From NCBI RefSeq assembly GCF_037055355.1, contig NZ_CP146350.1:4859001-4923000 (forward strand): a stretch of DNA of 64,000 nucleotides, read 5' to 3'. Within the stretch, counting starts at the first letter, position 1; each line of letters starts with the position of its first letter. The position numbers were made by a program, and so were the translations under genes. Positions 1-9,433 of this stretch are shown one piece after another. This DNA is from Streptomyces sp. DG1A-41 (GTDB lineage: Bacteria; Actinomycetota; Actinomycetes; Streptomycetales; Streptomycetaceae). Under the pieces are notes generated by a model. The model did no database searches. It had not been told where the DNA came from and worked only from the letters and a program-made list of their open reading frames with translations.

Positions 1-1804
1 GGTGCACGGGTATTCCGTCGCCGACGACGGCCCGCTGGTCGTCGCGGCGCAGCGCGCCGACGGTGATGTTCCAGTCGGGTCCGGTCTGGTCCGAGTGCCA
101 GGTGCTGACGGGCACGTCGAAGGCGTTCCCGACGCCGTTGCCCGCGGCGAACAGGACGGTCTGGCCGCGCTCGGCGGCCTTCTTGGTAACTTCCTCGCCG
201 CTGATCACGGGGCCGACGGGGGCGCCCCCGACGTACCCGAAGGAGTGCGAGGTGATGTCGACCCAGGGGTACTTGGTGGCGACCGTTTCGTCGAGCCCTT
301 CGACCATGACGAGCAGGCAGGTCGGACAGTAGCCGTAGCGGTTGCCGGTCGAGACGGACGCGGAGCCGGTGCCGTGCCCGTGGTCGTCGAGGACCGGACG
401 AGCGCCGTCGACGCTCGACGAGTACGCCCCGATGATCTTCGTTCCAGGGATCCAGTGGAGCTGTCCGCCCTTCACACGTTCGCCGGTCCACAGATCCTTG
501 TCCGCCTCCGGCAGATAGCCCTTGCCGAGGGTGACGGGGATCGCGGGGGCGGATGCCGGGTAGCCGGGGATGTACTCCGAGGGGTGCCGGGTGAAGTTCT
601 TCGTGAGCGCCAGCACGTCCGGGTCGGGGTAGGTGCGGGCGGAGAACTCGAGGTGGTAGGGGTTGATACCGGTGTCGGCGATGCCGATCACGGTGACCGG
701 CGGCGCCGCGTCCAGCCGCTCGGCGTCGCCGACGAGCACGGAGGTGGTCTCGCGCCGTTCCAGGCCCCGGGCGTCGGTCGCCTTGAGGGTGACGAGGTGC
801 CGGCCGTCGGGCAGTTCCGGCGTGACGGTGGTGCCCGTACCGTCGTCGAAGCGACCGTCGCCGTCCAGGTCCCAGGCCGCCTCCACGGGGTCCGTGCCGC
901 CGTTGACCATGCCGCTGAGCCGTTGCTCGGTGCCCGTTTCGAACTTGTACGGGCCCCCCGCCTTCACCTCGGGCCGCGGATCGGCGGAGACCCTGCGGGC
1001 GACGACCTGCGCGGTCACGTCGGCCGTGACAGTGGCCCACTTGACCGCTACGACCTTCCAGGTGCCCTCGGCCGGGTCGGCCATGGACGTCTTCTCCGGG
1101 TGCCCGGCCGATTCCGACCTCGCCACGACCGTGCCGGACGGGTCGGTGACGCGCAGATCGTAGTCCTGCTCCGGCGTCGTCCAGGACAGGGTGACGTCCA
1201 GGGACCGCACGCCGGAGGGCACGTCGAAGGGAAACTCGACGCTCTGGTCGGCAGGGAAGGCGCCGGGCGTCGGGTCGGTCCTCGTCTCGTCGAGCAGTTC
1301 GCTGCTCGTCTCCTCGCCCACGACGGCCTTGACGGTGTCGCTCGTGCCGGTGCCCGCGGCGTCGGTGACGGTGAGCCGGATGGCGTACGTGCCCGGGGTG
1401 AGCCCGGTCGTGTCGAAGGCGGGGCTCGCTGAGTCCGCGCCGGTGAGCCGGCCGTGCTCGGCGGTCCAGGCCCAGGTGTAGGGAGCGGTACCGCCGTAGG
1501 CGCTGCCGAGAAGCGGCGCTTTCTCGCCCGCGATGACGAAGGGGCTGTCGCCCGCGTCGGCGTGCAGCGCGGCACCGGCGGGTGGTTGCGGGACACCGGT
1601 GCGGGCCGTGCCGGTCACGTCCACCGTGCTGCTCAGCGGCTGCTTGACCGTGCCGTCCTCGGTGACCTCCTGGCCGCCGATCGAGGAGACCGTGACATCC
1701 GGGCCCTCCGCCGCGGTGGCGCCCGTGAGGGGGAGCAGGGCGAGGGACACGACCAGCGAGGTGACGGTGACGAGGCGCCGGAAGCGTATGCGCGCGCGTC
1801 TCAT
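1..1804 (-). CDS. Secreted S8 subtilisin-like serine peptidase (partial)
   Basis: The minus strand is open from an ATG at 1804 to the left edge, so the C-terminus is missing. The product starts with an Arg-rich n-region and hydrophobic Sec signal ending near ATAAEG. Bacterial Ig/PKD-like domains follow (a D-L-D-G-D-G-R-F motif is visible), and then the peptidase domain begins. The catalytic Asp lies in VIGIADTGINPYH and the catalytic His in DDHGHGTGSASV; the catalytic Ser would be beyond the edge. The start codon overlaps the stop of the upstream carboxypeptidase gene (TGATG), so the two are translationally coupled and probably form an extracellular protein-degrading operon. The family call is secure; the substrate is unknown. 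Confidence 0.85.
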   Translation of the reverse strand, partial: MRRARIRFRRLVTVTSLVVSLALLPLTGATAAEGPDVTVSSIGGQEVTEDGTVKQPLSSTVDVTGTARTGVPQPPAGAALHADAGDSPFVIAGEKAPLLGSAYGGTAPYTWAWTAEHGRLTGADSASPAFDTTGLTPGTYAIRLTVTDAAGTGTSDTVKAVVGEETSSELLDETRTDPTPGAFPADQSVEFPFDVPSGVRSLDVTLSWTTPEQDYDLRVTDPSGTVVARSESAGHPEKTSMADPAEGTWKVVAVKWATVTADVTAQVVARRVSADPRPEVKAGGPYKFETGTEQRLSGMVNGGTDPVEAAWDLDGDGRFDDGTGTTVTPELPDGRHLVTLKATDARGLERRETTSVLVGDAERLDAAPPVTVIGIADTGINPYHLEFSARTYPDPDVLALTKNFTRHPSEYIPGYPASAPAIPVTLGKGYLPEADKDLWTGERVKGGQLHWIPGTKIIGAYSSSVDGARPVLDDHGHGTGSASVSTGNRYGYCPTCLLVMVEGLDETVATKYPWVDITSHSFGYVGGAPVGPVISGEEVTKKAAERGQTVLFAAGNGVGNAFDVPVSTWHSDQTGPDWNITVGALRRDDQRAVVGDGIPVH

Positions 1805-3915
1805 CAGCTCTGGCTCCACTTCTGCGCGCAGGTCTTCAGATCGGCCTTGACGCGCTGGCCGCGGTCGACCACGACGGGCACCTGTTGCAGGACCTTCCCG
1901 TTCTTCTCGCAGGAGAGCGTCCAGTTCTCGACGAGTCCGCCGACCTCCTGGGCGGTCGCGTCGTAGAGGGACGCGGTGAGCTCCCAACTCGGCGCGGCAG
2001 AAGCCCAGTTCTCCACCCGCAGCACGTAGTCGCCCTGCGCGGGGGAGTCGAGGAGGACGCGTTCCTTCTCGCCGACGGAACCGGTGGACCGTCCGACCTC
2101 GGTGAGGGTGCCGTCGGAGTTCCTGCGCAGCACGTACAGGTCGAGATCGTCCGGGGTGGGCCAGTCGAGCCTCACCTCGAGGAGATCGGCGGTCCGGTCG
2201 ACGGTGAACTCCCGCTCCGTGGGCTGCGCGGGCAGCGTCGTACCCGTGTACGTCTGCCGCTTCAGCGGCTCGGAGTCGACCACCCGGATCTGGCGGGCCT
2301 TGACGACGGGCCGGGTGGAGGGGTTGACGTGCCAGGTGTAACCGCCGCCCGCGCCGACGGTCATGGTGGTGTCGAGGGTGTCCGCGATGGTGCCGGACCA
2401 GGTGGGCGTGGCGAAGGTCTTCTTCAGCCGCAGCGTGGCCCCGGCGGGCGCCTTGCCGGTGATGACCGAGTGCGCCGCCGGGTCGACGGCGTTCTCCAAC
2501 GCGAGCAGGAACGCCTCGCGGTTGCCCTTGCCCACGTACTCGCCCGCGCCGAGGTATTCGTCGATGACCTCCGGGAACGGCGGGTGGAACTCGTCGGGCC
2601 CTATCTCGAAGGTGTAGCCGTAGCCGCCGGTCGCGTTGTACGACCAGTCCTCAGTGGTTCCGGTGGTGTCGTACAGCTGCCAGCTGTGCTGACTGGTGTA
2701 GCCGTTCTGGGCCGCCATCCGGTCGCCGAGTTCCTTCATCGCGGCCTCGTCCGGTGGGTCGCCGAGGGGCAGTCCGTCGGGACCGGTGGTGTCGGGCGCG
2801 ACGCCGTTCGGGCGCAGCACCAGATTGGAGAAGGTGTGGTTGGTGATGAGCCCGGTGACCTGCCGCCCGCTGACCAGCTCGCGGATGTTCTGCGTCTCCG
2901 GCTCGGAGAACGGCCCGGCACCGCGGTAGGTGGCCTGCACCGGCTCCTCCGCCGCGCCCGGACCGCCCCAGAAACCGCCGTAGTTGCGGTTGGGGTCGAC
3001 ACCTGCGCCGAAGCCGCCGGGGCTGCTCGCGAGGGCGCACTCGTTGGCGAGCGGGGCCAGGCCGTCGGCCATACGGCAGTTCTTGCGCTTGTACGCGTTG
3101 CCGGGCGTGGCGAGGATCGACCCGGTGCCGCCCTCGTCGATGCCGCGCAGGTCGACCAACTGCCCGTCGCTGAACGACTTCTCGAAGCCGTCGACGTTCA
3201 CCACGGGCACGACCAGCACCCGTGCCTTCTTCAGCAGGGAGGTGATGCGGTCGTCGTTGCCGTAGCCCCGGACCAGGTCGAAGGCGAACTCGATGGCGTG
3301 CTCGCCGGAGGGCCATTCCCGGGCGTGGTGCAGCCCCATCATCAGGAAGACCGGTCGGCCGTCCTCGGGGGCGTCCACGTCGTGCGCGATCTCCAGCCCG
3401 TACACGGTCTTGCCCTCGAGGCTCTTGCGCGGCAGGGTGAACGTCCTTACCAGGCCGGGGTGTTCCTCGTCGAGACGGTCCATGTCGGCCTTGTAGGCGC
3501 CGAGTCCGCGGTAGGCGTCCCGTCCCGAGGGCAGGGGCGAAACCGCGGTGGCGGCGGCGTAGGCGCGGTTCGCCGCGTTGACGTCGGACTCGCGTTGCGC
3601 CAGATCCGGTATTCGAACTCGCCAGTCGAAGCCCGCGCCCGCCAGAGCCAGTTGGTCGGCCGCACGGTGCAGTACGACCTCGACATAGTCGTGTCCGGCG
3701 TGCTCGGTCAGGTCGAGGCCGAGCGCGACGAGGCGGTCCTTGTCGGCGCGCGTCGGGGTGCTCACCGTCACCAGCTGCGGGCGGAAGCCCTCCGCCGCCG
3801 CTGCGGTAGGCGCCGGCGAAGCGGGCGACGGCCCACCACCGGCCACGACAGCGGTCACCACCACGGCGCAGGCGATCAGTCTGCTTCTGCGCGACCCTCG
3901 GGACGAACCAACCAC
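1804..3915 (-). CDS. Secreted zinc carboxypeptidase, M14 family
   Basis: This 703-residue protein has a Sec signal (residues about 1-40) and a full M14 peptidase domain. Visible features are the zinc ligands H-x-x-E in LHHAREWPSGE, the substrate-binding DPNRNYGG segment, the third zinc His in ITNHTFSN, and the catalytic Glu in YTFEIGPDE. About 250 C-terminal residues form a beta-rich region resembling pre-peptidase C-terminal-type domains. The GTG start at 3915 has a GGAG five bases upstream. It is the first gene of a two-gene operon with the subtilase, overlapping its start by one base. It should remove C-terminal residues from extracellular peptides. Confidence 0.9.
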   Translation of the reverse strand: MVGSSRGSRRSRLIACAVVVTAVVAGGGPSPASPAPTAAAAEGFRPQLVTVSTPTRADKDRLVALGLDLTEHAGHDYVEVVLHRAADQLALAGAGFDWRVRIPDLAQRESDVNAANRAYAAATAVSPLPSGRDAYRGLGAYKADMDRLDEEHPGLVRTFTLPRKSLEGKTVYGLEIAHDVDAPEDGRPVFLMMGLHHAREWPSGEHAIEFAFDLVRGYGNDDRITSLLKKARVLVVPVVNVDGFEKSFSDGQLVDLRGIDEGGTGSILATPGNAYKRKNCRMADGLAPLANECALASSPGGFGAGVDPNRNYGGFWGGPGAAEEPVQATYRGAGPFSEPETQNIRELVSGRQVTGLITNHTFSNLVLRPNGVAPDTTGPDGLPLGDPPDEAAMKELGDRMAAQNGYTSQHSWQLYDTTGTTEDWSYNATGGYGYTFEIGPDEFHPPFPEVIDEYLGAGEYVGKGNREAFLLALENAVDPAAHSVITGKAPAGATLRLKKTFATPTWSGTIADTLDTTMTVGAGGGYTWHVNPSTRPVVKARQIRVVDSEPLKRQTYTGTTLPAQPTEREFTVDRTADLLEVRLDWPTPDDLDLYVLRRNSDGTLTEVGRSTGSVGEKERVLLDSPAQGDYVLRVENWASAAPSWELTASLYDATAQEVGGLVENWTLSCEKNGKVLQQVPVVVDRGQRVKADLKTCAQKWSQS

Positions 3916-4891
3916 ATGAACTCCTACTCACCAGGAGACACGCCGGCTGTCCCGGGCGCGCCTTGTGGGCGGCCGGTTCACCGGGCGTTGCCCGATCGCT
4001 TGGGGGTGGCGGACAGGAACCTACCCCTCCGGACACAGCCCGTACACAGGTTCGCGTGGACGAGAGAACGCAATCCCGGCGCGCACGGCCGGGCCAGCAC
4101 GCCGTACGAGGTCTCACCGGACACCGGCTTGGTGCGCTGAGGGGGAGCGGCGAACACGCGCCGGAGCATGGCCGGTGGCTGCGGCCCTCTCAGACGGCAG
4201 CTTCACGGCACGGTTCTCTGCCATGGTCGTGGTGCGCCGCGGACGCGATCGCTCCGGACTGAGGGCCGCCCCAGCGCGACGAGCAGTCCGTACTCGTGAT
4301 CCACGATGTGCCGACGATCGCCGACGAAAAGGGCGGCAGGCCGCCGTCGTCGGCGGTGCGCCAGCGCAGGCGGCCTGCCGCGTCGCGGTAGTAGTTCTGG
4401 ACGACGATCTGCCGCAGCGCCTCGGTCTGCGGGCCGGGCCGGTAACCCGTGCCTCCGCGCACGCTTCCGCCAGCCCATGCCGACCCGCCCTGACAGCAGG
4501 CCAGTGCCCTGCGTTTTTCTCGGATGCCCGTTGATCGTGTGATGCCGTAGAGGGCGAGGAAGCGGTGGCGGTCGGTGTGGGCCCGGCATCCGACGGTGGG
4601 GCTCGCCGCCAACGTCAACGGGACCGAGTTGGCACGAACCGGGCAAACTCCTGCTCTGCCCTCTCCATAGCCTGTCCCTGTCAGTCGTAGGAAGACCGCT
4701 TGTAGGGAAAGCAGTGGCTCGTTGCCGGTGGCGAACAGCGGCAGGATCGCCACCACGTCCGGCGGTCCGTCCGAGTGCCGAAGACCCCGGAGGGACCACG
4801 CGCTATCTGCACTCGGCATACGCCCTGGTCATGGCCCGTGCCCATGGCGCCGGGTCTCGTGCTTCCCCCCCAGCAGAGAGGTCTTCCGCAC
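3916..4891. other. Intergenic stretch with a transposase scar
   Basis: This stretch of about 975 bases separates the peptidase operon from the binding-protein gene. I see no convincing gene. It must hold the promoters of both flanking genes. The only coding-like signal is a short transposase-like fragment at about 4310-4465 on the minus strand, listed separately. Confidence 0.5.
4310..4465 (-). pseudogene. Transposase remnant, possibly IS1182-like
   Basis: A run of about 50 minus-strand codons reads GYRPGPQTEALRQIVVQNYY followed by RDAAGRLRWRTADDGGLPP, which resembles the middle of IS1182-type transposases of Streptomyces. No start, catalytic DDE residues or terminal repeats are visible and the flanks are out of frame, so this is a decayed scar. 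The family assignment is from memory of the motif style and is tentative. Confidence 0.35.
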
Positions 4892-6028
4892 ATGTCCAGA
4901 TTCCTCAGCAGGCGGCGTGTCCTCGCCACGGGCGCGGGTGCCGCCCTCGGTCTCGGCGCCGCCGCGGCTCCGGCCACAGCCTCTTCTTCCGCGCCCCGGC
5001 ACGCCTCCGGCCCCGAGGAGACCAGGACGCTCGACGAGCTGTACCGGGCCGCCCTCGCCGAGGGCGGCAAGCTCGTGCTCTACGCCGGCGGTGACACGCC
5101 GAACCAGCTGGACGCCGTCAAGGCGGGCTTCACGCGGCGTTTCCCGGGCATGGACATGACGCTGATCGTGGACTACAGCAAGTACCACGGCGTCCGTGTC
5201 GACAACCAGCTCGCGACCGGCAGCCTCGTCCCCGACCTCGTCCAGCTGCAGACTTTGCACGACTTCGCGCGCTGGAAGGAGCAAGGCCGTCTGCTGCCCT
5301 ACAAGCCCGCCGGGTTCTCCAAGCTGCACCACCGCTTCCGGGACCCGCAGGGCGCCTGGGTGGCGGGCGCGGTGATCGGCTTCAGCTTCATGTACGGCCC
5401 GGCGGCGGTCGGTTCGGACGCGCCGCGCACTCCGCTCGACCTGGTCGACCCGAAGTGGAAGGGGAAGATCGCCTCGTCGTACCCGCATGACGACGACGCG
5501 GTCCTGTATCTCTACACGCTGTACGCCGAGCGGTACGGCTGGGACTGGGTGGCCCGGCTGGCCGCACAGGACGTGCGGTTCGGGCGGGGCACCGATTTCC
5601 CCGAGGAGGCGGTGAGCGGCGGCCGGGCGGCGATCGGTGTCGGCGGGTCGGGGTCCCTGGCGGCGTCGGCGTCGCAGCCCGTGCGGTGGGCGGTGGCCGA
5701 CGGGCATCCGTTCGTGGCCTGGGGGCAGCGCCTCGCGGTCCTGAGACAGGCCAAGAACCCGACCGCGGCCAAGCTCTACCTCAACTGGGTGCTGTCCGCC
5801 GAACGGCAGCAAGCAGCCCGCTTCGGCTGGTCGGTACGGACCGACGTCACTCCCGCGGGCGGGCTGAAGCCGATCTGGGAGTACCCGAACGCCCACCTCG
5901 ACGGCTTCCCCCGCTTCATGGCCGACCGTGCCGAAGTGGAGCGCTGGAAGCAGACGTTCGCCCTGTACTTCGGCGAGGTCAAGGGCGACCCCACGACGGG
6001 CTGGCTCGGGCTGCACCCCGGAGCGTGA
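4892..6028 (+). CDS. Tat-exported ABC substrate-binding protein, iron/thiamine type
   Basis: The protein has 378 residues. The ATG at 4892 has a GAGAGG Shine-Dalgarno upstream and gives a twin-arginine signal (SRRRVLATGAG) ending near PATASSSA. The mature part has the fold-typical segments of the Fbp/AfuA and polyamine-like type II binding proteins: GGKLVLYAGG near the N-terminus, DLVQLQTL, a WKGKIASSYP segment, and a C-terminal region carrying the ligand-closing helices. No permease or ATPase gene is adjacent, so it is an orphan that must work with a transporter encoded elsewhere or act as an extracytoplasmic sensor. The ligand is not determined; ferric iron or an organic anion are the family norms. 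Confidence 0.8.
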   Translation: MSRFLSRRRVLATGAGAALGLGAAAAPATASSSAPRHASGPEETRTLDELYRAALAEGGKLVLYAGGDTPNQLDAVKAGFTRRFPGMDMTLIVDYSKYHGVRVDNQLATGSLVPDLVQLQTLHDFARWKEQGRLLPYKPAGFSKLHHRFRDPQGAWVAGAVIGFSFMYGPAAVGSDAPRTPLDLVDPKWKGKIASSYPHDDDAVLYLYTLYAERYGWDWVARLAAQDVRFGRGTDFPEEAVSGGRAAIGVGGSGSLAASASQPVRWAVADGHPFVAWGQRLAVLRQAKNPTAAKLYLNWVLSAERQQAARFGWSVRTDVTPAGGLKPIWEYPNAHLDGFPRFMADRAEVERWKQTFALYFGEVKGDPTTGWLGLHPGA

Positions 6029-6408
6029 CCATGGGCGGGGTCGCAGGTCCCACCGGTGGGCCACGCCGCCAGGGCTGCGTCGTTCGCGCGGGGGTGTCCG
6101 GTTTGATCAGACGACGCCTGGGCCGGTCATACGGCTCTGACGTGTGCAGATGGCTTCTGCTCGGGCGGTCGTGCGGGTCGGGTCGCGCCGCTGTTGACCG
6201 TGGTTGTCCGCTCTTACGGGCACGCTATGGGCACGGGCGCGAGGACCGGTGGGCAGAGCGCGTTCTCGGACGGGCACGTGTTGAGCCGAGCTCGGTCGGA
6301 CGTCCAGTCCGGGAACGCCTTCGCGCGCACAGAGCTTGAGTGAAGCCCGTTCTGCGCTGCAAGGTCGACGGTCGCAGCTTCGCGGAAGGGGTGACGCTCG
6401 GCCTTGGT
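6029..6408. other. Intergenic stretch with an integration-associated repeat
   Basis: No gene is seen. The stretch contains the 49-bp repeat at 6188-6236 that recurs at 26502-26550 beside a tRNA fragment. On the minus strand the repeat reads as the end of a frame (VPIACP, stop). This suggests it is the 3' tail of a lost integrase gene. Confidence 0.4.
6188..6236 (+). repeat. 49-bp dispersed repeat, copy 1
   Basis: Matches 26502-26550 in the same orientation with four mismatches over 49 bases (core TGGTTGTCCGCTCTTACGGG). The second copy lies about 80 bases from a tRNA-Gly 3' half, so both may be scars of related integrating elements. Confidence 0.75.
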
Positions 6409-6655
6409 TCAGTTGCCGGCTTCTGGTCTGTACCAATGCAGCGCCTGGCCGGTGACGGCGGCGATGCACTCGAAGTCCCGGTCGCGGTGCAGCAGAGTGC
6501 CCTTGCAACTCGGCCGTGGCGGCCACCACCAAATCGACGGCCCTGGCGCTGCGGTGCTGTCCGCGCTGGGTGAGGACCTCCTGGACCCGCCAGGCGCGGT
6601 CGTAGGCGCGGTCGTCGAAACTGGCTCGTGGACCGTCAAGCGGAAAACGGCAGTT
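6409..6655 (-). pseudogene. VapC-like PIN-domain toxin remnant, frameshifted
   Basis: Read on the minus strand, one frame gives YDRAWRVQEVLTQRGQHRSA and then DLVVAATAELQG. Another frame continues TLLHRDRDFECIAAVTGQ to the stop at 6409. Together these match the second half of VapC toxins (the DLLIAA...AE..G segment, then LH.DRDF..IAAVTG). One frameshift near 6505 separates the two parts, and the N-terminal half with the first catalytic Asp is not recognisable. No VapB antitoxin gene is adjacent. It is a dead toxin gene. Confidence 0.65.
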
Positions 6656-6774
6656 TCATCGGCCGAGCCGTCGCCACTACCGGGGACAGCACTCGCGAAC
6701 TGACGGCAGCCGCAGCGGGAATCGGGAACCTCCCGCTTCCATCTGTGGGTTTCGTACGGTCTGAGGCGGCGCGG

Positions 6775-7644
6775 TCAGGCGATCCCGGTGCCGCGCAGCA
6801 GCAGCAACGCCACGTCCACCACCGCCACCGCGACCGCTGCCGCGAACGCCACCCGCTCCCAGCGGCGTCCCAGCACCGTTCCCGTCACCGCGACCAGAGC
6901 GGTCACCACGAGCACTGCCAATCCCCACCTGCCGGGTGGCCCGGCCGGCCCCAGCACCAGAACCGCGGATGCGGCCACCAGCGGTACCGGCAGCAGCAGC
7001 CGCGCGCCGTCGGGGCCCAGCCGGTGCGGCCATCCCCGTACGCCCGTCGCCAGATCGCCACGGATGTCCGGCAGTACGTCACCCAGATGGGCTCCGACCC
7101 CCAATAGCGCCCCGGCGGTGACGACCCACCAGGCCGGCCACGGCTGCCCCGGCAGCCCCAGCGCCACGAATGCCGGGAGCGCGGCGAAACCCACCGCGTA
7201 CGGTGCCCAGGACCATGCAGTTGCCTTGAGCCGCAGGTCGTACGCCCACGCCGCCCCTACTCCGGTCAGGTGAACGGCGCCCGCCCACAGGCCACAGGCG
7301 AGCGAGAGCGGCAGGCACAGCGCCAGCGCGGCATACGCGGCCACCCACACCTCCGTCACACCGACCGTGCCGTCGACGACGGGTTTGCCATGGCGGCCGG
7401 CGGCGATGTCCCGGCGTGCGTCGAACGCGTCGTTGCACCAGCCGACGGACAACTGCCCGGTCAGAACGGCGGCGCCGGTCAGCACACAACGCGCGGCGCC
7501 CTGGCCGGCGGTCACGGCGAGCGCGGCCATCAAGGCGGTGACCGCCACGACAGGCCCGGGGTGGCACGACCCGGCCAGACCAGCCAACCGGACGGCCCAA
7601 CTCGCCTCGGGGCCGCCGGTCGTCGACTGCTCGGGAGTGCCCAC
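6775..7644 (-). CDS. UbiA-family membrane prenyltransferase
   Basis: The protein has 289 residues from a GTG start at 7644; longer upstream starts would run into the divergent PKS gene. It has about eight hydrophobic segments and both Asp-rich prenyl-diphosphate motifs: NDAFDARRD in the first half and DVLPDIRGD in the second. It therefore should transfer a prenyl group to an aromatic or lipid acceptor in the membrane. It is divergent from the type III PKS operon across a 150-bp intergenic region. A shared promoter region and a shared pathway are therefore plausible, for example prenylation of the alkylresorcinol or quinone made by the neighbours. The acceptor is an inference. Confidence 0.85.
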   Translation of the reverse strand: MGTPEQSTTGGPEASWAVRLAGLAGSCHPGPVVAVTALMAALAVTAGQGAARCVLTGAAVLTGQLSVGWCNDAFDARRDIAAGRHGKPVVDGTVGVTEVWVAAYAALALCLPLSLACGLWAGAVHLTGVGAAWAYDLRLKATAWSWAPYAVGFAALPAFVALGLPGQPWPAWWVVTAGALLGVGAHLGDVLPDIRGDLATGVRGWPHRLGPDGARLLLPVPLVAASAVLVLGPAGPPGRWGLAVLVVTALVAVTGTVLGRRWERVAFAAAVAVAVVDVALLLLRGTGIA

Positions 7645-7794
7645 CCGGCCGATCGTAGGCGCCCAGGCCTCACCCGGCCGACACACGCGCTCTCCGGGGC
7701 GCACCGCCGGACGGGCGATCCATGGTGTCGAAGTCCCGGTCCGGGGAACACGTGGGGAGCAACTCACCCGAGTTGGTAACCGGATGGGAACCAT

Positions 7795-8862
7795 ATGACG
7801 CGGATCGCCGCCGTTCACGGTGCCCTCGCGCCGCACCGCCGCGCCCAGTCCGAGATCACTGACATGATCGCCCGCACCTGCCTGCCCGAGGGCACCGACC
7901 GCCGGGTCCTGGACCGGCTGCACCGCAGCGTGAAGGTCAGCTCGCGTCACATGACGCTGCCGCTCGAACGGTACGGGGAACTGGACGGGTTCGGCGCCGC
8001 CAACGACGCCTTCATCGGCGCCGCCACCGACCTGGGCGCCAAGGCCGTCCGGGGCGCACTGCATGCCGCCGGCCTGACCGCCGCCGAAGTGGACCTGCTG
8101 ATCTTCACCTCTGTCACCGGCATCGCCACCCCCTCGATCGACGCACGGCTGGTCGGCCGACTCGGACTGCGGCCGGACGTCAAACGGCTGCCCCTGTTCG
8201 GCCTGGGCTGTGCCGGTGGCGCCGCCGGCCTGGCCCGTATGCACGACTACCTGCTGGGTCGGCCCGACCACGTGGCGGTGCTGCTGTCGGTCGAACTGTG
8301 CTCGCTCACCTTCCAGCGCAACGACGCCTCCATGGCCAACCTGGTCGCCACCGGGCTGTTCGGCGACGGCGCCGCCGCGGTCGTCGCGTGCGGCGCGAAC
8401 CGCCCGGGCCGCACGGATGAGACCGCCGGCCCGACGATCGCGGACACCCGCAGCCACCTGTATCCGGACACCGGGCGCGTCATGGGCTGGGACATCAAGG
8501 ACACCGGCTTCCAGGTCGTCCTCGACCCGCGGGTCCCCGATGTGGTGCGCCGTTACCTCGCCGATGACGTCGAGGGGTTCCTCGGCGACCATGGGATCAA
8601 GCCGAAGGACGTGACCGCCTGGGTCTGCCACCCCGGCGGCCCCAAGGTCCTGGAGGCCGTCACCGAGGCCCTCGACCTGCCCGACGGCGCCCTCGATGTG
8701 ACCTGGCGTCATCTGGCCGACGTGGGCAACTTGTCCTCGTCATCGGTACTCCACGTACTGCGCGACACCCTGGCTCAACGCCGCCCGCCGCCGGGCACAC
8801 CGGGCCTGCTGCTGGCCATGGGGCCTGGCTTTGCCGGCGAACTCGTCCTGCTGCGCTGGTAG
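7795..8862 (+). CDS. srsA: Type III polyketide synthase (alkylresorcinol synthase, SrsA-like)
   Basis: This 355-residue chalcone-synthase-fold enzyme has the catalytic triad regions visible: Cys in LFGLGCAGGAAG, His in CHPGGPKVLEA and Asn in ADVGNLSSSSVL. Enzymes of this type extend a fatty acyl starter with malonyl or methylmalonyl-CoA and cyclise it to an alkylresorcinol or alkylpyrone. The ATG at 7795 follows a GGGAA. It heads a three-gene operon with a methyltransferase and an FAD hydroxylase, the same order as the S. griseus srsABC phenolic-lipid operon. That context supports alkylresorcinol synthesis more than germicidin or tetrahydroxynaphthalene production. Confidence 0.85.
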   Translation: MTRIAAVHGALAPHRRAQSEITDMIARTCLPEGTDRRVLDRLHRSVKVSSRHMTLPLERYGELDGFGAANDAFIGAATDLGAKAVRGALHAAGLTAAEVDLLIFTSVTGIATPSIDARLVGRLGLRPDVKRLPLFGLGCAGGAAGLARMHDYLLGRPDHVAVLLSVELCSLTFQRNDASMANLVATGLFGDGAAAVVACGANRPGRTDETAGPTIADTRSHLYPDTGRVMGWDIKDTGFQVVLDPRVPDVVRRYLADDVEGFLGDHGIKPKDVTAWVCHPGGPKVLEAVTEALDLPDGALDVTWRHLADVGNLSSSSVLHVLRDTLAQRRPPPGTPGLLLAMGPGFAGELVLLRW

Positions 8863-8893
8863 TTCGGACTCCGTCGGAGGACACGAAGGACAC

Positions 8894-9433
8894 ATGATCT
8901 GGTACGGACTGCTGGTGGCCGCCGTCGCCGGCGAGCGCGTCGCCGAACTCGTCGTCGCCCGCCGCAATGAACGGTGGAGCACCGCCCGCGGCGCGACCGT
9001 GACCGGGCAGGGCCACTACCCCGCGATGGTTGCCCTCCACACCGGCCTGCTGATCGCCTGCCCGCTCGAGGTGTGGCTGGCCGGCCGCCCCTTCGCACCC
9101 GCCCTGGCCTGGCCGATGCTGGCCGTGCTGGCGGCCTCCCAGGCACTGCGGTGGTGGTGTATCCACACCCTGGGACCCCGCTGGAACACCCGGGTGATCG
9201 TCGTACCCGGCCTGCCGCTGGTGACCGGCGGCCCCTACCGGTGGCGGTGGGTGCGGCACCCCAATTACGTGGCCGTGGTCGCCGAGGGCGTGGCCCTGCC
9301 CCTGGTGCACACCGCCTGGGTCACCGCGGCCGTGTTCACGGTACTCAACGCCGCCCTGCTCACCGTGCGCATCCGCTGCGAGAACCGGGCGCTGGCCGCT
9401 GCGACCACGCCGACCGCACCAGCTCCGGCGTGA
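8894..9433 (+). CDS. srsB: ICMT-family membrane methyltransferase (SrsB-like)
   Basis: The product has 179 residues with several membrane segments and the C-terminal isoprenylcysteine-methyltransferase signature region: GPYRWRWVRHPNYVAVVAEG, with conserved Arg, His, Pro and Asn. In the srs pathway this family O-methylates the alkylresorcinol. The ATG at 8894 sits after GGAGGACACGAAGGA, 31 bases behind the PKS stop. Its own stop overlaps the next start (GTGA). The role follows from operon position; the substrate was not shown directly. Confidence 0.8.
   Translation: MIWYGLLVAAVAGERVAELVVARRNERWSTARGATVTGQGHYPAMVALHTGLLIACPLEVWLAGRPFAPALAWPMLAVLAASQALRWWCIHTLGPRWNTRVIVVPGLPLVTGGPYRWRWVRHPNYVAVVAEGVALPLVHTAWVTAAVFTVLNAALLTVRIRCENRALAAATTPTAPAPA

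Noticed and set aside
1885..4140. Long plus-strand frame over the carboxypeptidase
   Set aside because: Opposite strand has the complete M14 motifs; the plus frame is a composition shadow.
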